A stretch of 64,000 nt of DNA from assembly GCA_020445785.1 (NCBI GenBank), contig JAGRFZ010000059.1, positions 1 to 64,000 of the forward strand. Reading direction: 5' to 3'. This DNA comes from Rhodocyclaceae bacterium (GTDB taxonomy: Bacteria > Pseudomonadota > Gammaproteobacteria > Burkholderiales > Rhodocyclaceae). The notes below the pieces were generated by a model. That model was not told the DNA's origin, made no database searches, and saw nothing but the letters and a program-made list of their open reading frames with translations. The position numbers and the translations under genes were made by a program. The stretch's first letter is position 1, and each line of letters starts with the position of its first letter. Positions 45,734 through 54,794 of this stretch are shown here, piece after piece.

Positions 45734-47236
45734 TCATTGAATCGCGGAATCGTGCGCGGCCACCGGCGCCGGCCGTCGGCCCAGCAGCAGGCTCGCCGTC
45801 AGCGCCGCGAGCGCCAGCGCCAGCGCCGGTCGGTCGCGCCAGCGCATGTAGGGCGTGCTTCCGCTGCGACCCTGTACGCGGGCGCTCAACGCGCCGCGTT
45901 CGAACGCGGGCAGCACCCCTGCGACGCGGCCGTCGTGGGCCACCACCGCAGTCATCCCGGTATTGGTCGCGCGCAGCATCGGGCGGCCGGTCTCGAGGGC
46001 CCGCATGCGGGCGATCTGCAGATGCTGGGGCTGGGCCAGGGAATCCCCGTACCAGGCCAGGTTGGACATATTGAGCAGGATCGTCGCATCGGCGGCCGCG
46101 GCGGCGATCTCGGCCCCGAACAAGTCTTCGTAGCAGATATTGATGGCGATCCGCTGATCGTCGAAGGCCATCGGCGGCTGGTTCGCACCGCCTGGCGTCT
46201 GGTCCGACATCGGGATGTTCGCCCAGTCGTAGAACCAGCCGAACATCGGTGGCGAGTACTCGCCGAAGGGCACCAGATGATTCTTCGCATAGCGCTGATG
46301 GCCGGACGCGCCGGTCGCCAACGCCGCGTTGTGGATCGCACCATCGGCCTCCCGCAGGAACACGCCGAACACCAGATCACCGCCGTGCCCGCCGACCGCG
46401 TCGGTCAACGTCGCCAGGTAGCCCGGCGGCAGTTGCGCGGCGAGCATCGGCAGCGTCGTCTCCGGCAGTACCACCAGCCGTGCCGGGTGCTCGCGCACCA
46501 AGTCCAGATTGACCCGCAGCCATTGCAGTTGGAGATCGGCCCGCCACTTCAGCGATTGTTCGATGTCGGTTTGCACCAGCGACACCGACAGGGGGGCACC
46601 GGCCGGTTCGGTCCATGGACGCGTACGCAGGGACCAGCCACCGGCGGCCAGCGCCAGGGTCAGCAACAGTGCCGGCAGCGGCGCCCGCGAGCGCCAGTCG
46701 GCCAACCCGAGCGCAGCCCCGGCAAGCACCAGACAGAAGCCGATGCCATACACGCCGAGCAGCGGTGCGATCGGCGCCAGGGGGCTGGGCGGTGTCTGCG
46801 AGTAGCCCAGCGCCAGCCATGGAAAGCCGGTCAGCACGATGCCCCGCAGCCATTCGGAGAGGGTCCAGAGTCCGGCTGCGAGCAGCGCGTCGGCCACGGC
46901 TCGACGGCGCCTGAGGGCGACCCACAAGGCGCCGGCCACACCGGGAAACAAGGCAAGATACGCGCAGAACAGCGACACCGCCGTCGCCGCCATCGGCACC
47001 GGCATGCCGCCGTAGCGGTGGAGGGCGACGAACAGCCACGACACCCCGCCCAGGAACAGACCCAGCCCCCAGGCCATGCCGATCGCGAACCCCCCTCGCC
47101 ACGATTGCCGACGCCCCAACAGCGCGAACAGCAGCGCTACGGTCACCACCGGCACCGGAAACAGGCCGTAGGGGGCGAAACCGGCGACCGTGGCCAGGCC
47201 GGCGACCGCGGCCAACACGAGCGACAGCAGCGTCAC
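45734..47236 (-). CDS. lnt: Apolipoprotein N-acyltransferase
   Basis: A protein of 500 residues with six to eight membrane helices, then a periplasmic nitrilase-like domain, then a last helix. The catalytic triad is visible as Glu in RLVVLPETTLPML, Lys in YAKNHLVPFGEYSP, and Cys in INICYEDLFG. It adds the third acyl chain to lipoproteins, which the LptE/MlaA/MshL-type lipoproteins of this genome would need. It overlaps corC by 4 nt. Confidence 0.96.
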   Translation of the reverse strand: MTLLSLVLAAVAGLATVAGFAPYGLFPVPVVTVALLFALLGRRQSWRGGFAIGMAWGLGLFLGGVSWLFVALHRYGGMPVPMAATAVSLFCAYLALFPGVAGALWVALRRRRAVADALLAAGLWTLSEWLRGIVLTGFPWLALGYSQTPPSPLAPIAPLLGVYGIGFCLVLAGAALGLADWRSRAPLPALLLTLALAAGGWSLRTRPWTEPAGAPLSVSLVQTDIEQSLKWRADLQLQWLRVNLDLVREHPARLVVLPETTLPMLAAQLPPGYLATLTDAVGGHGGDLVFGVFLREADGAIHNAALATGASGHQRYAKNHLVPFGEYSPPMFGWFYDWANIPMSDQTPGGANQPPMAFDDQRIAINICYEDLFGAEIAAAAADATILLNMSNLAWYGDSLAQPQHLQIARMRALETGRPMLRATNTGMTAVVAHDGRVAGVLPAFERGALSARVQGRSGSTPYMRWRDRPALALALAALTASLLLGRRPAPVAAHDSAIQ

Positions 47237-48078
47237 TCGGTTTCGGAGGCGACCGTTTCAGGCAGCTTCTCGATCAGCAGGGTATAGACGCGTCGGCTGT
47301 CGGCACGGATCACCTGGATGCGCAGGTTGTCCATCGACACGATTTCGCCGCGCTTCGGCAGACGGCCGAGAAACTTGATCACCAGGCCGCCGACGGTATC
47401 CACTTCATCGTCCGGATAGGCCGTCTCGAAGGCCGCATTGAAGTCTTCGACCTCGGTCGTGGCCTTGACCCGGTAGCGCCCCATCTGGTCGAGGCGGATG
47501 TTGTCCTCGGCCTCGTCGAAATCGTACTCGTCCTCGATGTCGCCGACGATCTGCTCGAGCACGTCCTCGATCGTCACCAGCCCGCACACTCCGCCGTATT
47601 CGTCCACCACCAGCGCCATGTGGTTACGGCTGATGCGAAATTCCCGGAGCAACACGTTGAGCCGCTTCGATTCCGGCACGAACACCGCCGGCCGCAGCAT
47701 GTCGCGCAGATTGAACTCGCGACCGGCGAAAAAGCGCAGCAGATCCTTGGCCAGCAGCACGCCGGTGACGTCGTCCTTGCCGTCACCGACCACCGGAAAG
47801 CGGGAGTGGGCGGTCTCGATCGCGAACGCCGCGATCTCGTCCACCGGATCGTCGAGATGGACGACGTCCATCTGGGCACGCGGCACCATCACGTCGCGCA
47901 CCTGCATGTCGGACACCTGGAGCGCGCCCTCGATGATCGACAGGGCGTCGGCATCGACCAGATTGCGGTCGAAAGAGGAATGAAGCAGGGCGAGCAGTTC
48001 TTCGCGGGTTTCCGGCTCCTTGGACAACAGGGCGCCGAGACGGTCGAGCAGGCTAGGTCGACTGGGGGAACTATCCAT
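47233..48078 (-). CDS. corC: CorC/HlyC-family CBS-domain protein
   Basis: A protein of 281 residues from ATG 48078. Two CBS domains (VRDVMVPRAQMDVVHLDDPV and MLRPAVFVPESKRLNVLLRE) are followed by a CorC_HlyC C-terminal domain (EDFNAAFETAYPDDEVDTVG, RGEIVSMDNLRIQVI). There is no membrane domain, so it is the CorC (YbeX) type that accompanies lnt and ybeY. It is linked to Mg/Co homeostasis and ribosome function in E. coli. An upstream in-frame ATG (48111) overlaps a hairpin repeat and is disfavoured. Confidence 0.92.
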   Translation of the reverse strand: MDSSPSRPSLLDRLGALLSKEPETREELLALLHSSFDRNLVDADALSIIEGALQVSDMQVRDVMVPRAQMDVVHLDDPVDEIAAFAIETAHSRFPVVGDGKDDVTGVLLAKDLLRFFAGREFNLRDMLRPAVFVPESKRLNVLLREFRISRNHMALVVDEYGGVCGLVTIEDVLEQIVGDIEDEYDFDEAEDNIRLDQMGRYRVKATTEVEDFNAAFETAYPDDEVDTVGGLVIKFLGRLPKRGEIVSMDNLRIQVIRADSRRVYTLLIEKLPETVASETE

Positions 48079-48103
48079 GGGTCGGATTGATGAGGAATGG
48101 GCG

Positions 48104-48134
48104 ATGGGCAATGGGCGCGAAGCGCATTACCCAT
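48104..48134. repeat. Imperfect inverted repeat between ybeY and corC
   Basis: ATGGGCAATGGGCGC (48104-48118) faces GCGCATTACCCAT (48122-48134), giving an imperfect 13-bp stem with a 3-nt loop. A further GAATGGGCGATGGG-like half lies just upstream (48096-48108). There is no T-run on either side. It separates two genes of an otherwise tightly packed operon. It may be a REP-like or mRNA-stabilising element; only a genome search would tell whether it is repeated. Confidence 0.6.
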
Positions 48135-48144
48135 GGCGCATCAC

Positions 48145-48630
48145 TCACGGTTCATGGATTCCGTCGTTGTCGCCGGCATACGGATCGCCGATCCCCACTC
48201 CCGCCAGTATCTCCCGTTCCAGAGCCTCCATCCGCGATGCGTCCGCCTCGCTTTGGTGGTCGAACCCCTGCAGATGCAGCATACCATGCACCACCAAGTG
48301 GGCGTAATGATCGCCCAGTGCCTTGCCTTGGTGCCGCGCCTCCGCGGCCACCACCGGCACGCACAGCACGATGTCGCCCACCAATGGCATGCCTGGTGGC
48401 AACGGCATCTCCTCCCCTTCATCGTAGGCGAAGCTGAGGACGTTGGTGGCGTAGTCGCGTTGGCGATAGGCGCGGTTCAACGCGCGCCCCTCGTCCTCGC
48501 CCACCAGTCGAATCACGACCTCGGCGTCTCCGCGCAAGGCGGCTCGGCACCAGCGCAGCAGTTGGGGGCGCAGCGGCGCGCCGGCCGCGACGGCCCCCCG
48601 CACCGCCCGTTGCACCGACAAGCGCAACAT
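48145..48630 (-). CDS. ybeY: Endoribonuclease YbeY
   Basis: A protein of 161 residues. The zinc-binding signature HGMLHLQGFDH is intact, preceded by NVLSFAYDEGEE and LVGDIVLC. YbeY is a metal-dependent RNase needed for 16S rRNA 3'-end maturation and ribosome quality control. It lies 4 nt after phoH, the usual order. The start codon at 48630 is ATG with 'MLRLSVQRAV'. Confidence 0.95.
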   Translation of the reverse strand: MLRLSVQRAVRGAVAAGAPLRPQLLRWCRAALRGDAEVVIRLVGEDEGRALNRAYRQRDYATNVLSFAYDEGEEMPLPPGMPLVGDIVLCVPVVAAEARHQGKALGDHYAHLVVHGMLHLQGFDHQSEADASRMEALEREILAGVGIGDPYAGDNDGIHEP

Positions 48631-48634
48631 CGGG

Positions 48635-49630
48635 TTATCGCCGCCCCGCCGAGCGCGACGGCGCAGCGGTGTCGTCGCCGACCTCCTCGATCAGCGACAT
48701 GCGCTGCTCGTAGGCCGCGACGATGCGGGCCACCAGCGGATGGCGCACGACGTCTTCCTTCAGAAACTCCGTGACCGCGATACCCCGCACCGCATGCAGC
48801 ACGTCGCGCGCCTCTCGCAGGCCGCTGACCTGCCCGCGGGGAAGGTCCACCTGGGTGAGGTCGCCGGTGACCACGGCCTTGGCGCCGATGCCGATCCGGG
48901 TCAGGAACATCTTCATCTGCTCGGCGGTCGTGTTCTGCGCCTCGTCGAGGATGATGAAGGCGTGGTTCAGGGTGCGGCCGCGCATGAACGCCAGCGGCGC
49001 AATCTCGATTGCCCCCCGCTCGAACAGCTTGCCGACCCGTTCGAGCCCCATCAGATCGTAGAGCGCGTCGTACAGCGGCCGCAGGTAGGGGTCCACCTTC
49101 TGGGTCAGATCGCCGGGCAGGAATCCGAGGCGCTCGCCCGCCTCGACCGCGGGCCGGGTCAGGATGATACGCTCGACATGCTCGCGCTCGAAGGAATCGA
49201 CCGCGCTCGCCACCGCCAGATACGTCTTGCCGGTGCCGGCCGGGCCGATGCCGAAGGTGATGTCGTGCTCCTGGATGTTGCGCAGGTACTCGACCTGACG
49301 CGGGGTGCGGCCATGCAACTCGGACTTGCGGGTCAATAGCGCTGGCGCCGGCTGCGTCGATTGGCTGCGGTTGGCCAGTTCCACCAGCCCCAGCTGGATG
49401 TCGTCGACACCGAATTCGTCGCCCGCGATCCCATAGAAATGCTCGATCGCCCGGCCCGCCTGCTGCACCTGGCCAGCCTTGCCGCGCACCGTAAAGCGCT
49501 CGCCGCGACGGGCGATCTCGACGTCGTAGGCGGTTTCGATCTGGCGCAGGTTCTCGTCCAACGCGCCGCACAGGTTGGCCAGGCGCTGATTGTCCAGCGG
49601 CTCCAGCACCACTTCCAGGGTCTTCGCCAA
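48635..49630 (-). CDS. ybeZ: PhoH-like ATPase (YbeZ)
   Basis: A protein of 331 residues. An N-terminal KH-like part is followed by the PhoH P-loop domain: FGIGPAGTGKTYLAVASAVD, LTRPAVEAGERLGFLPGDL, FIILDEAQNTTAEQMKMFL and VTGDLTQVDLPRGQ. It is a putative RNA helicase/ATPase that works with YbeY on rRNA. The start codon is TTG at 49630, directly abutting the miaB stop (TGA-TTG), with GGGAG upstream; a rare but well placed start. Confidence 0.94.
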   Translation of the reverse strand: MAKTLEVVLEPLDNQRLANLCGALDENLRQIETAYDVEIARRGERFTVRGKAGQVQQAGRAIEHFYGIAGDEFGVDDIQLGLVELANRSQSTQPAPALLTRKSELHGRTPRQVEYLRNIQEHDITFGIGPAGTGKTYLAVASAVDSFEREHVERIILTRPAVEAGERLGFLPGDLTQKVDPYLRPLYDALYDLMGLERVGKLFERGAIEIAPLAFMRGRTLNHAFIILDEAQNTTAEQMKMFLTRIGIGAKAVVTGDLTQVDLPRGQVSGLREARDVLHAVRGIAVTEFLKEDVVRHPLVARIVAAYEQRMSLIEEVGDDTAAPSRSAGRR

Positions 49631-50968
49631 TCAGCTCTCCCGAGTCACGATTTCGCCCCGCAGGCTGTGGGGCAACGCCGCCGTGATGGTCACGTCGACG
49701 AAATGGCCCGCCAGGCGCGCCAGGCCGGGGAAGTTCACCACCCGGTTGTTGTCGGTGCGCCCCGCCAGCTCGCTGGCGTCCTTCTTCGACGGCCCTTCCA
49801 CCAGCACCCGCTGCACCGAACCGACCATCGCAGCAGAGATCGCCGCCGCTTGTTCCTCGATGCGCTTCTGCAGGCGGGCGAGGCGGGCGAGCTTGACCGC
49901 CTGCGGCGTGGCGTCGGCGAGATCCGCCGCCGGCGTGCCGGGCCGCGCACTGTAGACGAAGCTGAAGGAGGTGTCGAAACCGACCTCGTCGATCAACCGC
50001 ATCGTGGCCTCGAAATCGGCCTCGGTCTCGCCCGGAAAGCCGACGATGAAATCCGACGACAAGGACAGATCCGGCCGCGCCGCCTTGAGCCGCCGCGCCA
50101 GCGACTTGTACTCGAGCACGGTATAACCACGCTTCATCGCCGCCAGCACCCGATCGGCGCCGGCCTGCACCGGCAAATGCAGATGGGATACCAGCTTCGG
50201 CAAGCGAGTGTAGGCCTCGATCACCCGCGGCGTCATCTCGCGCGGATGTGATGTGGTGTAACGCAGGCGCTCGATGCCGGGCACGTCGTGCACGCACTCG
50301 AGCAGGAAGGCGAAGTCCGCCATCTCGTCGCTGCCTGGTGCCATCGGCGCACGCCAAGCATTGACGTTCTGCCCCAGCAGGGTGATCTCGCGCACGCCCT
50401 GCGCGGCCAGGCCGGCGACCTCCGCCAGGACGTCGGCCAGCGGTCGGTAGATCTCGTCGCCGCGGGTATAGGGCACGATGCAGAAGCTGCAGTACTTGCT
50501 GCAGCCCTCCATGATCGAGACGAAGGCGCTCGCCCCCTCGACCCGGGCCGGCGGCAGATGGTCGAACTTTTCGATTTCCGGAAAGCTGATGTCCACCTGG
50601 GCACTGCCCGACCGGCGCCGCTGGTCGATCAGCGCCGGCAGCCGGTGCAGCGTCTGGGGGCCGAACACCAGGTCCACATACGGCGCGCGGGCCACGATGG
50701 CTTCGCCTTCCTGGCTCGCCACGCAACCACCGACACCGATGATCAGCCCGGGCTTGCGGCGTTTCAGGTGCTTGACCCGGCCCAGGTCGTGAAACACCTT
50801 CTCCTGCGCCTTTTCACGCACCGAGCAGGTATTGAACAGGATCACGTCGGCGTCTTCGGGGTTGTCGGTGGTCTCCAACCCCTCGCTCGAACCCAGCACG
50901 TCCGCCATCTTGTCCGAGTCGTACTCGTTCATCTGACAGCCGAAAGTGCGTATGTACAGTTTCTTCAT
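49631..50968 (-). CDS. miaB: tRNA-2-methylthio-N6-dimethylallyladenosine synthase
   Basis: A protein of 445 residues. The N-terminal MTTase domain carries three cluster Cys (FGCQMN, NTCSVRE, VGGCVAS). The radical-SAM motif is [16 protein letters not shown] (CxxxCxxC). A TRAM domain closes the protein ([20 protein letters not shown]). It methylthiolates i6A37 in tRNAs reading codons that start with U. First gene of the miaB-ybeZ-ybeY-corC-lnt run, divergent from the tRNA-Met gene. Confidence 0.97.
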   Translation of the reverse strand: MKKLYIRTFGCQMNEYDSDKMADVLGSSEGLETTDNPEDADVILFNTCSVREKAQEKVFHDLGRVKHLKRRKPGLIIGVGGCVASQEGEAIVARAPYVDLVFGPQTLHRLPALIDQRRRSGSAQVDISFPEIEKFDHLPPARVEGASAFVSIMEGCSKYCSFCIVPYTRGDEIYRPLADVLAEVAGLAAQGVREITLLGQNVNAWRAPMAPGSDEMADFAFLLECVHDVPGIERLRYTTSHPREMTPRVIEAYTRLPKLVSHLHLPVQAGADRVLAAMKRGYTVLEYKSLARRLKAARPDLSLSSDFIVGFPGETEADFEATMRLIDEVGFDTSFSFVYSARPGTPAADLADATPQAVKLARLARLQKRIEEQAAAISAAMVGSVQRVLVEGPSKKDASELAGRTDNNRVVNFPGLARLAGHFVDVTITAALPHSLRGEIVTRES

Positions 50969-51159
50969 CGATCGACCCGTGCCACTCCGGCACCCACTTC
51001 GCCCGCCTCCGCGCCCGCACGGGCGGGAGCGCGGCGAAGCAAAAACCGCGAATACTCGTTCAATGGACGCCGCAAGTCAATGCAAGTTTCTGATATTCCA
51101 ACAATTCGCCAAGCGCGTCGGATCCGGTCGGCGCGCTCGCCGGCGTCCGCCGCGGCGGC

Positions 51160-51189
51160 TTGACCCCGTGCAATCCCAGACGCTATTAT
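51160..51189 (+). promoter_or_regulatory. Promoter of the tRNA-Met gene
   Basis: -35 TTGACC at 51160-51165 and -10 TATTAT at 51184-51189, spacer 18 bp, 12 bp before the mature tRNA. A GC-rich run (GCCGGC) sits between the -10 and the tRNA start, possibly a stringent discriminator. Confidence 0.72.
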
Positions 51190-51201
51190 CGCCGGCTTCG
51201 T

Positions 51202-51278
51202 GGTGATGTAGCTCAGACGGTTAGAGCGATGGATTCATAACCCATAGGTCGGCGGTTCGATTCCGCCCATCACCACCA
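51202..51278 (+). tRNA. tRNA-Met (anticodon CAT), elongator type
   Basis: 77 nt with encoded CCA. The acceptor GGTGATG pairs with CATCACC; D-arm GCTC/GAGC; anticodon loop TTCATAA; T-arm GGCGG/CCGCC with loop TTCGATT. The first acceptor pair is formed (G1-C72) and the D-arm differs from initiator tRNA, so this is elongator Met, not fMet. The Ile2 (lysidine) alternative is less likely given the acceptor. The anticodon stem ATGGA/CCCAT has an A31-C39 mismatch next to the loop. Confidence 0.93.
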
Positions 51279-51284
51279 GTTTCG

Positions 51285-51315
51285 ACGCCGAAGCCTTCGG
51301 GCTTCGGCGTTTTTT
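51285..51315 (+). terminator. Rho-independent terminator of the tRNA-Met gene
   Basis: An 11-bp perfect stem (51285-51295 with 51300-51310) capped by a stable TTCG tetraloop and followed by a run of six T (51310-51315). It begins 7 nt after the tRNA CCA. Confidence 0.95.
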
Positions 51316-51324
51316 CGTGGACGA

Positions 51325-52344
51325 TCACGGGGCGTGCAGTACGCACCACTCGCGCGCAGCCGTGGCCGGGCCTGCCAGCCACGCCCCGACGAAATGGATC
51401 TGGTTGCGGTCGTGCAGGATCGGGGTGTGGCCGGTGTCGGGTACGTGCATCAGTTGCAGCTCGCGCCCCTGTTGCATCCGCGCCAGGGTGTGCGGCAGCA
51501 GCGCGTCCGACTGCAGACCGTGGATCACCAGCACCGGGCAGCGTACCCGCTGCCAGTCGGCCCACTGGTCGAGGCTCGCACCGGCGTCTCGGCGGTAGGC
51601 CTGCAGCGCGCGGATGTCGTGGCGGTAGACGCGCCCGCCGTCGGCTTCGGACCAGCGGGTCTGGTGATAGCTCAGATGAAAACGTACGTCGTCGCTGGCC
51701 GGGCCGAAATTGCGCTGGGCGGCACCGATCTTGCGCAGCAGGTCGGCCGGATTGCGGAATACGTAGTGACGCGCCAGCGCCTGGGCGCGCCGCGTGCGCC
51801 GGCTCTTCGGCACGAAGGGTCCGATATCGTTGAGAATCAGCCGGGCCACCCGACCCGGGTAGCGCGCCGCGAGCACGATGCCGGCGCTACCACCGAGCGA
51901 CGAGCCCAGCAGCGAGACCGGGCCACCGCCGAGGTGGTCGATCAGTTGCCGCAACTGCTCGACATGGGTCGCGAGCGAATAGTCGCCCTCGTCCACCAGC
52001 CAGCCCGACGCACCTCGGCCGGCCCAGTCCATGCAGATCACACGAAACCGATCACGCAACGCATCCGCGAGAAAGGCGAAGCGCATCGCACTGTTGGCGA
52101 CGCCACCGCAACAGACCAACAGCGGCGCGCCGCGCGCCCCCCACTCGGAATAGGCAATACGCACCCGATAGGCGCGCCGCATGCGGCGGGGCGTTCCCGG
52201 CTGCAGGCGGGTCGGATGCTGGTATTCGAAGTGGCCGTCGAGGTAGTGCCCGTCGAAGCGCGCCGCGGTGGCCTCCGCCTGGCGCAGGTAGTCGTACCAG
52301 TTGCGAAGCTGCAGCAGACCGGCATTGCCGTTGCGGGCATTCAC
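51325..52344 (-). CDS. Alpha/beta hydrolase
   Basis: A protein of 339 residues. An alpha/beta-hydrolase fold with the nucleophile elbow LLGSSLGGSAG, oxyanion region CCGGVANSAMRF, an acid candidate near LVIHGLQSDALLP and the catalytic His in VPDTGHTPIL. MDWAGRGASGW follows strand 4. There is a ~70-residue N-terminal extension and no signal peptide, so it acts in the cytoplasm. The substrate is unknown. Its start overlaps the stop of the receptor-kinase gene by 4 nt, so it is the last gene of a four-gene cassette, and its activity is probably connected to that signal. Confidence 0.87.
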   Translation of the reverse strand: MNARNGNAGLLQLRNWYDYLRQAEATAARFDGHYLDGHFEYQHPTRLQPGTPRRMRRAYRVRIAYSEWGARGAPLLVCCGGVANSAMRFAFLADALRDRFRVICMDWAGRGASGWLVDEGDYSLATHVEQLRQLIDHLGGGPVSLLGSSLGGSAGIVLAARYPGRVARLILNDIGPFVPKSRRTRRAQALARHYVFRNPADLLRKIGAAQRNFGPASDDVRFHLSYHQTRWSEADGGRVYRHDIRALQAYRRDAGASLDQWADWQRVRCPVLVIHGLQSDALLPHTLARMQQGRELQLMHVPDTGHTPILHDRNQIHFVGAWLAGPATAAREWCVLHAP

Positions 52345-54794
52345 TCGCTGCCGCCCCGGGTCCGAACCCGCTCGCGCTCGCGCTGGCGCAGCACGTCCAC
52401 CATGACGTTGAAGGTGCGCGCAAGCTGGCCCAATTCGTCGCGGCCGCTGGCGCGCACGGTGGCAGCCGAAAAGTCGCCGCCACGTAGGGCGTCGGCGGCC
52501 GCGGTGAGCGCCAGGATCGGACGTGACAGCGAGCGCGCGAAGAACATTGCCACCAATACGAACAGCATGCCGACGACGGCGACGCTGGCAAGGACATTGG
52601 AAAAGAGTTCGTCCAGCGGCGACTCGAAGTAGGCTCGCGGCTCGGAGACGCCGACCACCCAGTCATGGCCGGCGACCGGCGCGTAGCCGGCGATCTCGGC
52701 GAGCCCACTGATGCTGGATCGATACGCAATGCTGCCCGGCGCGCGGGCGCCGACCATCGCAGCCGCCAGCGTCGGCATGGCGAGATCGTCGATGCGGTCG
52801 CGCCGGAACCGGCGGTCGGCGAGGATCGCGTCGAGCACGTCCGGCGCGAGCGGCTGCAGGCTGTGGTAGAGCAGCGCGCGATCGTGGTGGTAGAGAACGA
52901 CGCCGTCGCCGTCCACCAGCAAGGGCTCGCGACCGCCCTCCTGGCGACCGCGCGCGAGAATCGCGTCCACGACCTCGCCCTTGACCCGTAGCACGATCGC
53001 GCCGACCACCTCGCCAGCGCCATTGCGGGCAGGCTCGGCGAAAAAGATGCCGGGTTCGCCGGCGACCGCACCGACAAGGATGCCGCTGACGTAGGACTCG
53101 CCACGAATCGCCCGTTGGAAATAGTCTCGGAACGCGAAGTTTCTACCGACCACGGCCGGGTCGCTCGACAGCACGATCGTGCCGTGGCGATCGTAGGCCA
53201 TCGCCAATTGCACGTCGGGATTCGCACGCACCAGATCGTCGAGGCGCGCCTGGGCACGTCGGCCCGCCGGGCGACGGGCCCGAACCTGATCGAGCTCACC
53301 GACCAAGGCCTCGTCCGAGGCGAGGTAGCGGGACAGCTTGCGGTTGTCGGACAGCAATTGCGCGACCCGTGCGGCGAGGCTGTCGGCAAGCTGCATCAGA
53401 TTGCGCAACTCGCCCGCGCTGACCCGCTCGGTACTCGCGGTCAGATTGTACTGGGCGGTGATCAACATCGGCGCGAGGGCCGCGAACACCATCGCCACGG
53501 TCATCTTCAGCGAAAGCGGCCAGGCGGCTGGATGCAGCAGGCGCCGACAGCCATGCGCCACCCGCTTCGACAACGATCGCCGTCGCTGCATGCCGCGCGG
53601 CGCCAAGTCGCCGGCTGCGAGTGCGTCCGGCAGGGCCATTGCCGCCGGATCGGCCGCGAACAGGGCGCGGCGAAACTCGGCAACGCTCTGCGGGCGATCC
53701 GGCGGATGCGGCGCGAGCGCCCAATCGATCGCCCGCAGCAGTTCCGCACTGTAGCGCGAGGCACCACGCACGGCGGCCGCGGCCATCGGATCGCCGGCGC
53801 CCGCCCGCAGCGGTGCGTCCGGCGGCTTGTCGCCGAACAGCATCCAATACAGGGTCGCGCCCAGCGCGTAGATGTCGGTCCACGGTCCCTGGCTGCCGCT
53901 GCCGTACTGCTCGATCGGACCGTAGCCCGGCGTCACCATCGTCAACTCGCCCTCGCGGCCGCCGGTGGGGCCGGCCGAGCCGAAGTCGAGCAACACCAAT
54001 GAACCATCACCGGCACGCACCGAAATGTTGTCGGGCTTGATGTCGCGGTGCATGAATCCGGCACGGTGCACGGTTTCGAGGCCGTGCAGCAGTGGTGCCA
54101 GCATGTCCAGCAGGTCGCGCTCGCCGACGCCGCCGGACTCCGGCCACCATTGGCGCAAGGATTTGCCGCGCTCGTATTCGAGCACCATGTAGGCCGTGTT
54201 GTTGGCCTCGAAGAAGCGGGCCACGCGCACGATGTGGGGGTGGCGAAACGCCGCCAGCGTGCGCGCCTCGACCAGGAAGTTCTCGAGGCCGCGCAGGTAC
54301 AGATCCAGCCTGCGGGCGCCACGGGCACTGACCCGCTGATCCTCGAGACGATAGGCGATCTGCGATGGCAGGTACTCCTTGATCGCCATCCGCGCGTGAA
54401 GATGGATGTCCGAAGCCAGGTAGGTGACGCCAAAACCGCCCTGTCCCAGTACCCGCTCGATGCGGTACTCATGCAAGCGGTAGCCGGGCGGCAAGGTCTC
54501 GCTGGCAGCCGGTGCCGCGCTGATCAGGTCGGCGCTCGGCCGGGTCTCGGGCAGCGGCAGCACCACGGTCTGCTGGTCATCGCCGAATCCGGGCGCGCGC
54601 GAGTCCGACATCAATGGCGCAAGCCGGGCCATGACCCGGGTGCGCTCGTCGTCCCGCGGCGCAGCCCCGGCGGACGCTTGCCCGGCGCGCGGCAGCACCC
54701 GGGTCGCCTCGGGGTCGCCGAGCACGACCGTGGCGTCGTCGTCGGTCGCGTCGGCGCCCATGGGGCCTCGGCCGGCGGCTGTCCTGGCGCTCAT
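52341..54794 (-). CDS. Ser/Thr protein kinase with periplasmic Cache sensor and C-terminal HAMP
   Basis: A protein of 817 residues. Residues 1-100 form a low-complexity tail with repeated Thr motifs (DDATVVLG, DDQQTVVL). A eukaryotic-type kinase domain spans ~108-378, with P-loop GQGGFGVTY, Lys139 in MAIKEYLP, HRDIKPDN with catalytic Asp251, and DFGSA with metal Asp270. A membrane helix lies near 430-450. A ~290-residue periplasmic part resembles a dCache domain (YFQRAIRGESYVSGILVGAV; LLVDGDGVVLYHHD). A second helix lies near 745-765, then a HAMP domain (SRPILALTAAADALRGGDFS; DELGQLARTFNVMVDVL). The protein ends there with no methyl-accepting, GGDEF or histidine-kinase output, so the sensor probably drives the N-terminal kinase. 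It overlaps both neighbours by 4 nt. Confidence 0.9.
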   Translation of the reverse strand: MSARTAAGRGPMGADATDDDATVVLGDPEATRVLPRAGQASAGAAPRDDERTRVMARLAPLMSDSRAPGFGDDQQTVVLPLPETRPSADLISAAPAASETLPPGYRLHEYRIERVLGQGGFGVTYLASDIHLHARMAIKEYLPSQIAYRLEDQRVSARGARRLDLYLRGLENFLVEARTLAAFRHPHIVRVARFFEANNTAYMVLEYERGKSLRQWWPESGGVGERDLLDMLAPLLHGLETVHRAGFMHRDIKPDNISVRAGDGSLVLLDFGSAGPTGGREGELTMVTPGYGPIEQYGSGSQGPWTDIYALGATLYWMLFGDKPPDAPLRAGAGDPMAAAAVRGASRYSAELLRAIDWALAPHPPDRPQSVAEFRRALFAADPAAMALPDALAAGDLAPRGMQRRRSLSKRVAHGCRRLLHPAAWPLSLKMTVAMVFAALAPMLITAQYNLTASTERVSAGELRNLMQLADSLAARVAQLLSDNRKLSRYLASDEALVGELDQVRARRPAGRRAQARLDDLVRANPDVQLAMAYDRHGTIVLSSDPAVVGRNFAFRDYFQRAIRGESYVSGILVGAVAGEPGIFFAEPARNGAGEVVGAIVLRVKGEVVDAILARGRQEGGREPLLVDGDGVVLYHHDRALLYHSLQPLAPDVLDAILADRRFRRDRIDDLAMPTLAAAMVGARAPGSIAYRSSISGLAEIAGYAPVAGHDWVVGVSEPRAYFESPLDELFSNVLASVAVVGMLFVLVAMFFARSLSRPILALTAAADALRGGDFSAATVRASGRDELGQLARTFNVMVDVLRQRERERVRTRGGSE

